Below are positions 26,432-34,112 of a stretch of DNA of 64,000 nt, in pieces; within the stretch, counting starts at the first letter, position 1; the number at the start of each line of letters is the position of its first letter. Source of the stretch: Terriglobia bacterium (GTDB lineage: Bacteria > Acidobacteriota > Terriglobia > Bryobacterales > Bryobacteraceae); assembly GCA_021324185.1 (NCBI GenBank), contig JAJPJN010000100.1, positions 1-64,000 on the forward strand, given 5' to 3'. A program made the position numbers and the translations under genes. The notes beneath the pieces were generated by a model that made no database searches, had not been told where the DNA came from, and saw only the letters and a list, made by a program, of their open reading frames with translations.

Positions 26432-27707
26432 GTATCACGCCGAAGCCTTTGCTCCGGGTCCGTTTATCGCGGGGGAAACTCCTGTGCCGGTTTCAGGCCG
26501 CGTATTCGATCAGGAGGATATGCGCTCGCTGGTGGACTCATCTCTCGATTTCTGGCTGACGACCGGGCGGTTTGCGGCGCAATTCGAAAAACAGTTTGCG
26601 CGCTGGTTCGGTATTCGAACCGCCACATTGGTAAATTCCGGCTCATCCGCCGACCTGCTGGCGGTTACAGCCCTCACCTCACCGAAACTTGGCGATAGGC
26701 GGCTCAGGCCAGGCGATGAAGTGATTACCGTAGCAGCCGGCTTTCCCACAACGGTTAATCCGATCATTCAAAACGGCCTTATACCGGTCTTTGTGGATGA
26801 GCATGTGCCTACTTACAACATCGATGTCACAAAACTGGAAGAAGCACGCTCGGAGAAGACGCGCGCGGTGGTCATTGCGCACACGTTAGGAAATCCGTTC
26901 AACTTAGGCGCTGTAACTGAGTTTGTCAAGAAATACAACTTATGGCTGGTAGAAGACTGTTGCGACGCGGTGGGCGCCACTTATAGAGGTAACAAAGTAG
27001 GCACCTTTGGCGATTTAGCCACCGTGAGCTTCTACCCGGCGCACCACATCACAATGGGCGAGGGCGGCTGCGTGCTGGCAGAAAAACCGCTGCTTAAGAC
27101 GATTGTCGAATCTTTTCGCGATTGGGGGCGCGATTGCTGGTGCGAGCCCGGCAAGGAAAATACCTGCGGTAAGCGCTTTGAGTGGCAATTAGGCGAGTTG
27201 CCCTGTGGCTACGATCACAAATACACGTATTCGCATATTGGCTACAACCTCAAGATGACCGATATGCAGGCTGCTGTGGGCGTGTCGCAGCTTAAAAAGT
27301 TGCCGGCGTTTATAGCCCGGCGGCGCGCGAATTTCAACGCTCTGTATGAGGGCCTAAAGGATCTGGATGAGTTCTTCATTCTGCCGGAAGCAACACCGGA
27401 TTCCGAGCCGAGCTGGTTCGGGTTTCCCATCGCCGTGCGCCCGAGCGCGCCATTTAATCGAAATCAGGCAATCGCATTTCTGGAGAGCCGTAAGATAGCC
27501 ACTCGTTTGTTATTCGGCGGCAATTTACTGCGCCAGCCGGCGTACCAGGGAATTAAGCATCGTGTGGTGGGTTCGCTTGAAAACACCGACTTCATCATGA
27601 ACCAGGTGTTTTGGATCGGTGTTTATCCGGGCATCACCCCTGAAATGCTCGACTACGTGGTGGACGTGTTTCATAAAATGCCCGTCGCGCATCTGGTCGC
27701 TCTATAA
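26379..27707 (+). CDS. rfbH: CDP-4-keto-6-deoxyglucose-3-dehydrase (E1), PMP/[2Fe-2S] enzyme
   Basis: 443 residues from an ATG with GGAGGAG 9 nt upstream. It has the DegT/AspC-like fold but the PLP lysine is replaced by His222 ([14 protein letters not shown]), the hallmark of E1, which uses pyridoxamine phosphate and cannot act as an aminotransferase. Cys195, Cys253, Cys255 and Cys263 reproduce exactly the C-X57-C-X1-C-X7-C pattern of the E1 [2Fe-2S] cluster. The enzyme removes the C3 hydroxyl; its reductase partner (E3, DdhD-like) is not encoded in this window. Confidence 0.95.
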   Translation: MSSHAQSLRERILELVAEYHAEAFAPGPFIAGETPVPVSGRVFDQEDMRSLVDSSLDFWLTTGRFAAQFEKQFARWFGIRTATLVNSGSSADLLAVTALTSPKLGDRRLRPGDEVITVAAGFPTTVNPIIQNGLIPVFVDEHVPTYNIDVTKLEEARSEKTRAVVIAHTLGNPFNLGAVTEFVKKYNLWLVEDCCDAVGATYRGNKVGTFGDLATVSFYPAHHITMGEGGCVLAEKPLLKTIVESFRDWGRDCWCEPGKENTCGKRFEWQLGELPCGYDHKYTYSHIGYNLKMTDMQAAVGVSQLKKLPAFIARRRANFNALYEGLKDLDEFFILPEATPDSEPSWFGFPIAVRPSAPFNRNQAIAFLESRKIATRLLFGGNLLRQPAYQGIKHRVVGSLENTDFIMNQVFWIGVYPGITPEMLDYVVDVFHKMPVAHLVAL

Positions 27708-27715
27708 AGAGCAGC

Positions 27716-28768
27716 ATGCAGCATCCGCTGGCGCGCGATCTGGATCACGTTCTTGCACACACCGCAGATATCTGGAACGCGCTGCGCGGCGAGCGGGTGT
27801 TTATCACCGGAGGCACCGGCTTCGTCGGAAGCTGGCTGCTCGAAAGCTTTGCATGGGCAAACGACCGGCTCAACTTGAACGCCGCGGCCGTCCTCCTAAC
27901 GCGAGATGCCGAGGCGTTTCGTACTAAGGCGCCTTATCCGGCAAATCATCCGTCGGTGCGGTTTGTTCAAGGCAATCTTCAAAACTTCGCTTTTCCGAAG
28001 GACGAGTGTGCGTTTGTGATTCACGCCGCAACCGATCAGATCTCGCCGAGCCGGGAAGAGCCGGCGGGCACATTGGAGCGGGAGGTAAGCGGCACGCGCC
28101 GGGTTCTCGAATTTGTGCGCGAGCGCGGGGTGAAGCGACTCCTATTCACAAGTTCCGGCGCCGTCTATGGCCGGCAGCCGAGCGAATTGACGCACATCGG
28201 CGAAGAGTACGCGGGAGCGCCTTCACCGTTCGAAATGAACTCCGCCTACGGAGAGGCAAAGCGAGTATCGGAGTTCCTTTGCACGGCGTACAGCCGGCAA
28301 TTTGGATTTGCGGCGGTTGTGGCGCGGCTATTCGCCTTCGCGGGGCCTTATCTGCCTCTGGACTCGAATTTTGCGATCGGAAATTTTCTGCGCGACGTCC
28401 TCGCCGGCGGCCCGGTGAGGATTGCCGGAGACGGAACCGCGTATCGCTCTTATCTGTACGCCGCCGACCTGGCAATCTGGCTTTGGACTTTGCTGGTGCG
28501 GGGAGAATCGGCACGGCCGTATAACGTGGGATCAGCCGATTCGATTTCGATTCTGGATCTGGCGAAAACGATGGTCGAAACCTTGTCTCCGGGCATGCCT
28601 ATCACGATCGCTCGCAAGCCGCAGCCTGAAACACCCGCGGCCCGTTACGTGCCGTGCGTCAAACGGGTAAAGGAAGAACTCGGGCTACGGCCGCTTATTC
28701 CGTTGCCGGAGCAGATCCGGCGGATGTATGAATGGAACCGCGCGCGGCGGGAAATGGCCAGCGGCTAA
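27716..28768 (+). CDS. NAD(P)-dependent extended-SDR epimerase/reductase of the dideoxysugar pathway
   Basis: 350 residues with GGTGFVGSW (about 31-39), a SSGAVYG strand with Ser (about 144-150) and catalytic Tyr/Lys in NSAYGEAKRVSE. It starts 8 nt after rfbH, so it should act on the CDP-4-keto-3,6-dideoxy product: as a C4 reductase (paratose/abequose synthase type), or as the reductase that follows C4 branching (YerF type). Sequence alone does not decide. A leading 24-residue extension precedes the Rossmann core. The stop overlaps the end of the opposite-strand SIS gene. Confidence 0.82.
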   Translation: MQHPLARDLDHVLAHTADIWNALRGERVFITGGTGFVGSWLLESFAWANDRLNLNAAAVLLTRDAEAFRTKAPYPANHPSVRFVQGNLQNFAFPKDECAFVIHAATDQISPSREEPAGTLEREVSGTRRVLEFVRERGVKRLLFTSSGAVYGRQPSELTHIGEEYAGAPSPFEMNSAYGEAKRVSEFLCTAYSRQFGFAAVVARLFAFAGPYLPLDSNFAIGNFLRDVLAGGPVRIAGDGTAYRSYLYAADLAIWLWTLLVRGESARPYNVGSADSISILDLAKTMVETLSPGMPITIARKPQPETPAARYVPCVKRVKEELGLRPLIPLPEQIRRMYEWNRARREMASG

Positions 28769-29364
28769 TTTTCCATGAAGTAGTAGCAGAACATGTGGCA
28801 AACGATCATGTGGCCGTCTTCAATCCGGCCCATGTGAGGTTCCGCCACTCGTATCTGAAGCTTTGCCATCGGGCCCAGCTTGCCGCCATCGCGACCCGTG
28901 AGGGCAATGGTCTGGCAGCCGATGGAGTTCGCATATTCCATAGCGCAAATCACGTTGGCGGAGTTGCCTGAACCGCTGATCGCCATGAAGACGTCGCCGG
29001 GCTCGGCAAAGTTCTTCAACTGCTCGGCAAACACACAGTCGTAGCTGACATCGTTCGAGTATGCCGTGATTGTCGGTAACGAGTCAGTCAATGCCATGAT
29101 GCGAAAACGCGCCTTGCGGTTGTAGCTGGCGCCCTTGACCATGTCACATACGAAATGTGAAGCGGTGGATGCGCTTCCGCCGTTACCGCAAACGAAAATG
29201 TGGCGGTTGGTGTCACGCGCCTTGGTCAGAATTTCGATTGCACGCGCAACAGCTTCAGTGTCGATTGTGTCCAGCGCGTTCAACAGCTTGGCCTTGTACT
29301 GAAGAGCAAAATTCAAGCCGGAGGTTTGCGCGGAAGCCAGCGTTTCTGCCTGTGTGCTACCCAT
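28765..29364 (-). CDS. SIS-domain isomerase, GmhA-like (sedoheptulose-7-phosphate isomerase family)
   Basis: 199 residues with CGNGGSASTASHFVCDMVKG (59-78) and SGSGNSANVICAMEYA (about 130-145), the two phosphosugar-binding loops of SIS proteins, and the C-terminal EDGHMIVCHMFCYYF helix typical of GmhA. GmhA makes D-glycero-D-manno-heptose 7-phosphate; other cluster-borne homologues act on different ketose phosphates. The start is preceded by TACGAT with no Shine-Dalgarno. It is the only minus-strand enzyme among the sugar genes and overlaps the epimerase tail to tail by 4 nt. Confidence 0.82.
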   Translation of the reverse strand: MGSTQAETLASAQTSGLNFALQYKAKLLNALDTIDTEAVARAIEILTKARDTNRHIFVCGNGGSASTASHFVCDMVKGASYNRKARFRIMALTDSLPTITAYSNDVSYDCVFAEQLKNFAEPGDVFMAISGSGNSANVICAMEYANSIGCQTIALTGRDGGKLGPMAKLQIRVAEPHMGRIEDGHMIVCHMFCYYFMEN

Positions 29365-29371
29365 AAGCTAA

Positions 29372-29377
29372 ATCGTA
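29372..29377 (-). promoter_or_regulatory. Putative -10 element (TACGAT, minus strand) of the SIS gene
   Basis: Reading the minus strand, TACGAT ends 7 nt before the ATG of the SIS-isomerase gene (29364) and no Shine-Dalgarno sequence intervenes. This is a weaker match than the other -10-like boxes here. Confidence 0.3.
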
Positions 29378-29493
29378 CCTCTGAAAATGAGGCCGGTGAG
29401 TATTATTTGTGCGACCCACCGATGATGACCTGATGATCAAGGCAACAGAATGCTCTCAACGATTTGACTCAGGAAAGGACACGTGAAGCGCGA

Positions 29494-32439
29494 ATGAAGC
29501 GACGCGACGTATTGAAAGGATTAACCACACTGAGCGCGAGCGTGCTCCTGGGCGGAATGCGCTCTGTCTTTGCACAGCAAACACGTCAGGACAAGGCTCT
29601 ACCTCTAGCGACACCGATTCGGGGTCTGGTCAAGAGAAATGGGCTGCTTGTGCAACCAATTCAAATTGCCATTCAGGGTTACAAAGGGAATGCGACCGCC
29701 ATCACGAAACTGAACGGTATGGAACTCGACAGGCGCGTCCTTTCTGCGGGGATCGAGAGATTTCCGGTGTTCGTCTCACCAGTCAGCATCGCACAGCAAG
29801 CAGATGTAACTGTCACCATTGCGGAGTCAACTTTCTCCTCGGTCGTGACTCTGCAGCCGGTGCGGAAGGTTCTCATCTACGTTCTCCCTCACTCCCACCA
29901 CGATCTCGGCTATACCGACATTCAGCCCAAAATTGAAGAAAAGCAGATGAATAACATTCTGCTTGGAATTGATTTGGCCCGAAAGACAGCAGATTACCCA
30001 GAAGGCGCGCGATTCATCTGGAATCTTGAAGTTCTCTGGGGAGCCGATCTGTTCATGCGTCATAAGTCGCAGGCAGAGAAAGACGAGTTTGTAGATGCTG
30101 TGAAAAGGGGATGGATCAGCCTCAATGGTATGTATGCCAACGAGCTGACGGGCCTATGCCGCGCTGAGGAATTAATACAGCTTTTCCGCTATTCACAAGA
30201 GCTAAGCCGTCAATGCGGAGTCATCGTAGACTCGGCGATGCTGAGCGACGTCCCCGGATATACGTGGGGTCTGGTGACGGCGATGTCGCACGCAGGTATC
30301 CGTTACTTTTCCGCGGCGCCAAACAATGGCGATCGGATCGGAACTATCAAGCTTGCGTGGCACGATAAACCTTTTTGGCATGTCTCGCCGTCGGGAAGCG
30401 AGAGGGTTCTTGTCTGGATGCCGGGGCATGGCTATAGTATTTGGCCGGAGCCAAACAATGACATGGTGGCCGGCTGCCAGGAGTTTCTCGACAGTGTCGA
30501 TTATCCGTATGACATCTCGTATATACGGTGGTCAGGGCATGGGGACAATGCGGTTCCCGATCCGCAAATTTGCGACTTCGTGAAGTCATGGAATGAGAAT
30601 TACGAATGGCCGAAGTTTTCCATCGCATCGACTAGCGCCGCCTTTTCTGCGCTCGAAAAACGATATGGGAGTGAATTGCCGGAATTCAAAGGCGATGTGA
30701 CGCCGTATTGGGAAGACGGAGCGGGATCATCTGCACTAGAGACTCGCATCAATCGCAACTCCGCTGACCGTCTTGTTCAAGCCGAGGCGCTGGCTGCGAT
30801 GCGGCTAAGCGAATATTCAGCGGCGGCCTTCAATGAGGCATGGCGAAATATCCTGCTTTACTCCGAGCACACCTGGGGCGCCTCGGCCAGTGTGACAAAT
30901 CCCGACGCTTTCATGACCAGGCAACAATGGAATGTCAAACGGCAATTTGCCTTAGATGGCGAGTCGCAATCGAAGAACTTGCTTGCGGCAACACTGGGCC
31001 CTGCAAGCGCAGGCGGTGAGGCCTCGGTGATCGATGTTTTTAACACTTCATCTTGGCCTCGCACGGAGGTGGTTCTTCTATCGAAAGAGCTGTCAATGGC
31101 TGGCGACCGCGTGAAGGATATACATGGCAAACCGGTCCCGTCTCAGCGCCTCTCTACAGGAGAACTGGCGATTCTGACTGGCGAGATACCACCGTTTTCG
31201 AGTGTGCGGTTTCACCTTTCAGCGGGTGAAGCGGAAGCCCCGGCCATGCGCGTCTCCACCACCGCTAACTTGCTGGATAACGGGGTTGTGCGAGCGAGAA
31301 TTGATGCTCAAACCGGAAATCTGATCGAATTCACTCTCCATGGGGACTCGGCAAATCGAATTGATACAACCTGCGGTGCAGCCGCGAATGAATATTTCTT
31401 CGTCGAAGGCAAGGATTTTGCGGAAATTTGGAAGGCCCAGAACGAAGCCGAGGGGCTGCACTACCAGGATGACGCTCTCGACGGGCCGGATATAGGGCGC
31501 ATCCAGCGGAGTGGGCCGGCGCACATCAGTATCGAAGAACAAGGGCCGCTCGTTGCGTCGTTGCGAATCGAATCTTCTGCTCCAGGTTGTAACAGCCTCG
31601 TTAGACGTATGCGTCTGGTCGCAGGGGCTGACTGGCTTGACCTGTCAAACACGGTCGACAAGAAGCCGGCGCCAGTCAATCCCCACCCGGGTAACGACAA
31701 AGTGGCTCGCGCGTGGTCACAGTATGGCGGCAAGGAGAGCGTTCACTTTGCGTTTGCATTTGCCGTGTCTGATGGAAAGATGCACGTGGACATTCCTCTG
31801 GCAGAAATGCGGCCGGAAATCGATCAGCTTTCTGGCTCCTCGAAGAATTGGCTGCCCGTAGGAAGATGGATCGATGTAGCAAACGAACACCACGGAGTAA
31901 CCTGGGTTACCCTGGATGCGCCGCTCGTCGAAATCGGAGAGATGAGCGCGACTCTCGTGGGGTCCAATCATAACCCGCTCCTGTGGCGGGACTCGATTGC
32001 CCCGACGCAGAAGCTTTACTCCTGGGCAATGAACAATCATTGGGAAACGAATTATCGCGCATCACAAGATGGGCCGGTGGAGTTCCGCTATGCGCTGCGT
32101 GCCCACAGTGGATATGATCCGGCAGAAGCGAGTCGCTTTGCTGTTGGTTTGTCGCAGCCGCTATTGGCCTCTGTTGCTGGCTCTGGGCCACCCTTGGATC
32201 CTATGTTGCAAATTGAGCCGGCCGATGTGCTTGCCATTGCGCTGAAACCAAGCGAAGATGGCAAGGCACGGATCATCAGGCTCTTTGGCGCATCGGGTGA
32301 GACTAGAACTGCGACCTTGCATTGGTCGTCTCCGCCGCAGCACGTTTGGCAGAGCGATATTTCCGAGAGGCCGATCAGGCTGTTGCGCGGCGAAGTGCCC
32401 GTCGCCGGCTGGGATTTAGTTACCCTGCGCGTCGAGTAG
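29494..32439 (+). CDS. Tat-exported GH38-like alpha-mannosidase family protein
   Basis: 981 residues. The start is the ATG giving MKRRDVLKGLTTLSASVLLG, a Tat signal (RRDVLK) with cleavage near AFQ/FAQQ at about 28. HSHHDLGYTD (133-142) is the GH38 zinc-site motif (His133, His135, Asp137), and Asp252 in MLSDVPGYTW matches the nucleophile region. A three-helix mid-domain and C-terminal beta-sandwiches (to about 981) follow as in alpha-mannosidases. Export to the periplasm and its place inside a polysaccharide locus suggest trimming or turnover of the surface glycan. Substrate specificity is not determined. Confidence 0.82.
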   Translation: MKRRDVLKGLTTLSASVLLGGMRSVFAQQTRQDKALPLATPIRGLVKRNGLLVQPIQIAIQGYKGNATAITKLNGMELDRRVLSAGIERFPVFVSPVSIAQQADVTVTIAESTFSSVVTLQPVRKVLIYVLPHSHHDLGYTDIQPKIEEKQMNNILLGIDLARKTADYPEGARFIWNLEVLWGADLFMRHKSQAEKDEFVDAVKRGWISLNGMYANELTGLCRAEELIQLFRYSQELSRQCGVIVDSAMLSDVPGYTWGLVTAMSHAGIRYFSAAPNNGDRIGTIKLAWHDKPFWHVSPSGSERVLVWMPGHGYSIWPEPNNDMVAGCQEFLDSVDYPYDISYIRWSGHGDNAVPDPQICDFVKSWNENYEWPKFSIASTSAAFSALEKRYGSELPEFKGDVTPYWEDGAGSSALETRINRNSADRLVQAEALAAMRLSEYSAAAFNEAWRNILLYSEHTWGASASVTNPDAFMTRQQWNVKRQFALDGESQSKNLLAATLGPASAGGEASVIDVFNTSSWPRTEVVLLSKELSMAGDRVKDIHGKPVPSQRLSTGELAILTGEIPPFSSVRFHLSAGEAEAPAMRVSTTANLLDNGVVRARIDAQTGNLIEFTLHGDSANRIDTTCGAAANEYFFVEGKDFAEIWKAQNEAEGLHYQDDALDGPDIGRIQRSGPAHISIEEQGPLVASLRIESSAPGCNSLVRRMRLVAGADWLDLSNTVDKKPAPVNPHPGNDKVARAWSQYGGKESVHFAFAFAVSDGKMHVDIPLAEMRPEIDQLSGSSKNWLPVGRWIDVANEHHGVTWVTLDAPLVEIGEMSATLVGSNHNPLLWRDSIAPTQKLYSWAMNNHWETNYRASQDGPVEFRYALRAHSGYDPAEASRFAVGLSQPLLASVAGSGPPLDPMLQIEPADVLAIALKPSEDGKARIIRLFGASGETRTATLHWSSPPQHVWQSDISERPIRLLRGEVPVAGWDLVTLRVE

Positions 32440-32727
32440 CTTGAATCGCTCTCGGCGCAGCTTTCTCAAGAACGCGGCGTGGGGAATCCGTCTCAGATGC
32501 GCCCAGGCGGGCGGGGCGTTGAAGCCATAGATGTGATCGAGCACAAACCCAGAAACGAAGGCGGGACCAAATTTGATGGCATAGCGGAAGCGGATGGGAT
32601 GTACCGACGGCTGAACGATTACATGGGCGCGCCGGAAAATGAGGAAAAGCCTACTCTTTCTAGCGGTAAGACCAGAGGACAAACAGGCTGGAGATGTGCC
32701 ATAATCGCGGAGTATCGGAGGTGTGTT
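32440..32727. other. Intergenic stretch before the NeuB-like gene
   Basis: 288 nt between the GH38-like gene and the NeuB-like gene. CATAAT near 32700 could be a -10 box for the latter. A minus-strand frame (32416-32820) ends in an Arg-rich tail and reads somewhat like the end of a protein, but it runs antisense into both neighbours, so no gene is called. Confidence 0.4.
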
Positions 32728-33624
32728 GTGACCCAAAAGCCGAACGCCGTTAAGGTCGGAAAGAAGCTGATTGGAGATGGACAACCCTGTTACGTTATCG
32801 CTGAAATCGGTATTAACCACAATGGTGACATCGACTTAGCCAAGAGACTGATCAGTGTCGCCGTGGCAGCCGGTTGCGATGCGGTCAAATTTCAAAAACG
32901 AACCGTCGACGTAGTTTACACACCCGAAGAACTGGCAAAACCACGAGAGAGTCCCTTTGGTGCTACCAATGGCGATCTGAAGCGCGGGCTCGAATTTGGC
33001 CAGGAAGAATACGAGGATATCGATGCGTATTGCAAGGCCGTGAATATCGACTGGTTCGCGTCCTGTTGGGACGAGCAATCGGTTGATTTTATTGAGCAGT
33101 TCAATCCGCCCTGTTACAAGATTGCGTCAGCATCTTTGACGGACGACAATTTGCTGCGGCATACGCGACGCACAGGCAAGCCGATTATTTTGTCTACCGG
33201 AATGAGTACGCTGGAGGAGATTGACCACGCGGTGGACGTGCTCGGCAAGGAGAATTTGATCATTCTGCATGCCTGCAGTACGTATCCCGCGCTGTACGAA
33301 GAGCTGAATCTGCGCGCCATTCCAAAGCTCCAGAACCGGTACGGCGTACCGGTCGGGTATTCGGGCCACGAGACAGGCATCCCCTCGACGGTTGCAGCCG
33401 TGGTGCTCGGGGCCTGCTGCGTCGAACGGCATATCACGATGGACCGTGCAATGTGGGGAAGCGACCATGCGGCCTCGCTCGAGCCAAACGGTATTACGCG
33501 CGTTGTGCGCGATATCCGGCTCATTGAGCAATCCCTTGGTGATGGAGAAAAACGCGTCTACGAACGCGAATATCCCATCATCAAGAAGCTGCGCCGCGTG
33601 GGGGCTGCTCCCGTTCCAGCATGA
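32728..33624 (+). CDS. NeuB-family nonulosonate (sialic-acid-like) synthase lacking the SAF domain
   Basis: 298 residues from a GTG that has CGGAGG 7-8 nt upstream; longer in-frame starts add a non-conserved tail. AEIGINHNGD (about 23-32), VKFQKR (about 52-57), the KIASASLTD metal/PEP region and GYSGHETG (about 209-216) define the NeuB TIM barrel, which condenses PEP with an aldose. NeuB proteins are usually near 340-350 residues with a C-terminal antifreeze-like SAF domain; here the protein stops just after the barrel. The downstream KdsC-like gene overlaps by 4 nt. Confidence 0.88.
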   Translation: MTQKPNAVKVGKKLIGDGQPCYVIAEIGINHNGDIDLAKRLISVAVAAGCDAVKFQKRTVDVVYTPEELAKPRESPFGATNGDLKRGLEFGQEEYEDIDAYCKAVNIDWFASCWDEQSVDFIEQFNPPCYKIASASLTDDNLLRHTRRTGKPIILSTGMSTLEEIDHAVDVLGKENLIILHACSTYPALYEELNLRAIPKLQNRYGVPVGYSGHETGIPSTVAAVVLGACCVERHITMDRAMWGSDHAASLEPNGITRVVRDIRLIEQSLGDGEKRVYEREYPIIKKLRRVGAAPVPA

Positions 33625-34094
33625 CTGGAATAAAGGCAATTGCTCTGGATGTAGACGGAGTCCTCACTGATGGCGGCATCTGGTGGGGTCCGCACGGGGA
33701 GGAATGGAAGCGGTTCTGTTTCGCCGATATAATGGGCGTCTCGCGAGCACGCCGGGCAGGTATTTTAGTCGCTCTTTTTTCAGGCGAAGACAGTCCTCTG
33801 GTTGACCGCTTTGCCAGCAAGTTAGGAATCACCGACGTTGAGAAAGGCTGTAAGGACAAAGCCAGCGCCTTACGCCGGTTCGCCCAGCAAGCGGGCTTAG
33901 ATCTTTCGGAAATCTGTTTTATGGGGGACGACATTAACGACGTTCCCGCTATGCACCTGGCAGGTTTGGCGGCCGCGCCCGCTAACGCCCAGCCGGTAGC
34001 GCTGCAGTGCGCAGGATTTATCAGCAGCAGCAGCGGCGGAAATGGCGCGGTTCGCGAATTGGTCGAAGCGGTCCTGGCCGCGCGCCAGTCATAG
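33621..34094 (+). CDS. KdsC-like HAD phosphatase (nonulosonate/Kdo 8-phosphate type)
   Basis: 157 residues, the short cap-less C0-type HAD enzyme. Motif I is DVDGVLTDGG (about 8-17, nucleophile Asp), with the FSGEDSPLVDRFASKLGI strand-helix and motif IV GDDINDVPAM (about 101-110). KdsC dephosphorylates Kdo 8-phosphate, and paralogues do the same for other 9- or 8-carbon ulosonates. Coupled by ATGA to the NeuB-like gene, so it should remove the phosphate from that enzyme's product. No CMP-sugar synthetase gene is visible nearby. Confidence 0.9.
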   Translation: MTGIKAIALDVDGVLTDGGIWWGPHGEEWKRFCFADIMGVSRARRAGILVALFSGEDSPLVDRFASKLGITDVEKGCKDKASALRRFAQQAGLDLSEICFMGDDINDVPAMHLAGLAAAPANAQPVALQCAGFISSSSGGNGAVRELVEAVLAARQS

Positions 34095-34112
34095 AAACAT
34101 CACCCGTACTGA

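Noticed and set aside
28006-28524. 172-residue plus-strand frame within the SDR epimerase gene
   Set aside because: It lies wholly inside a gene with intact catalytic motifs and has an Arg-rich shadow-frame composition.
32416-32820. 134-residue minus-strand frame that partly reads like a protein C-terminus
   Set aside because: It overlaps the end of the GH38-like gene and the conserved start of the NeuB-like gene; at most a decayed remnant, not supported as a gene.
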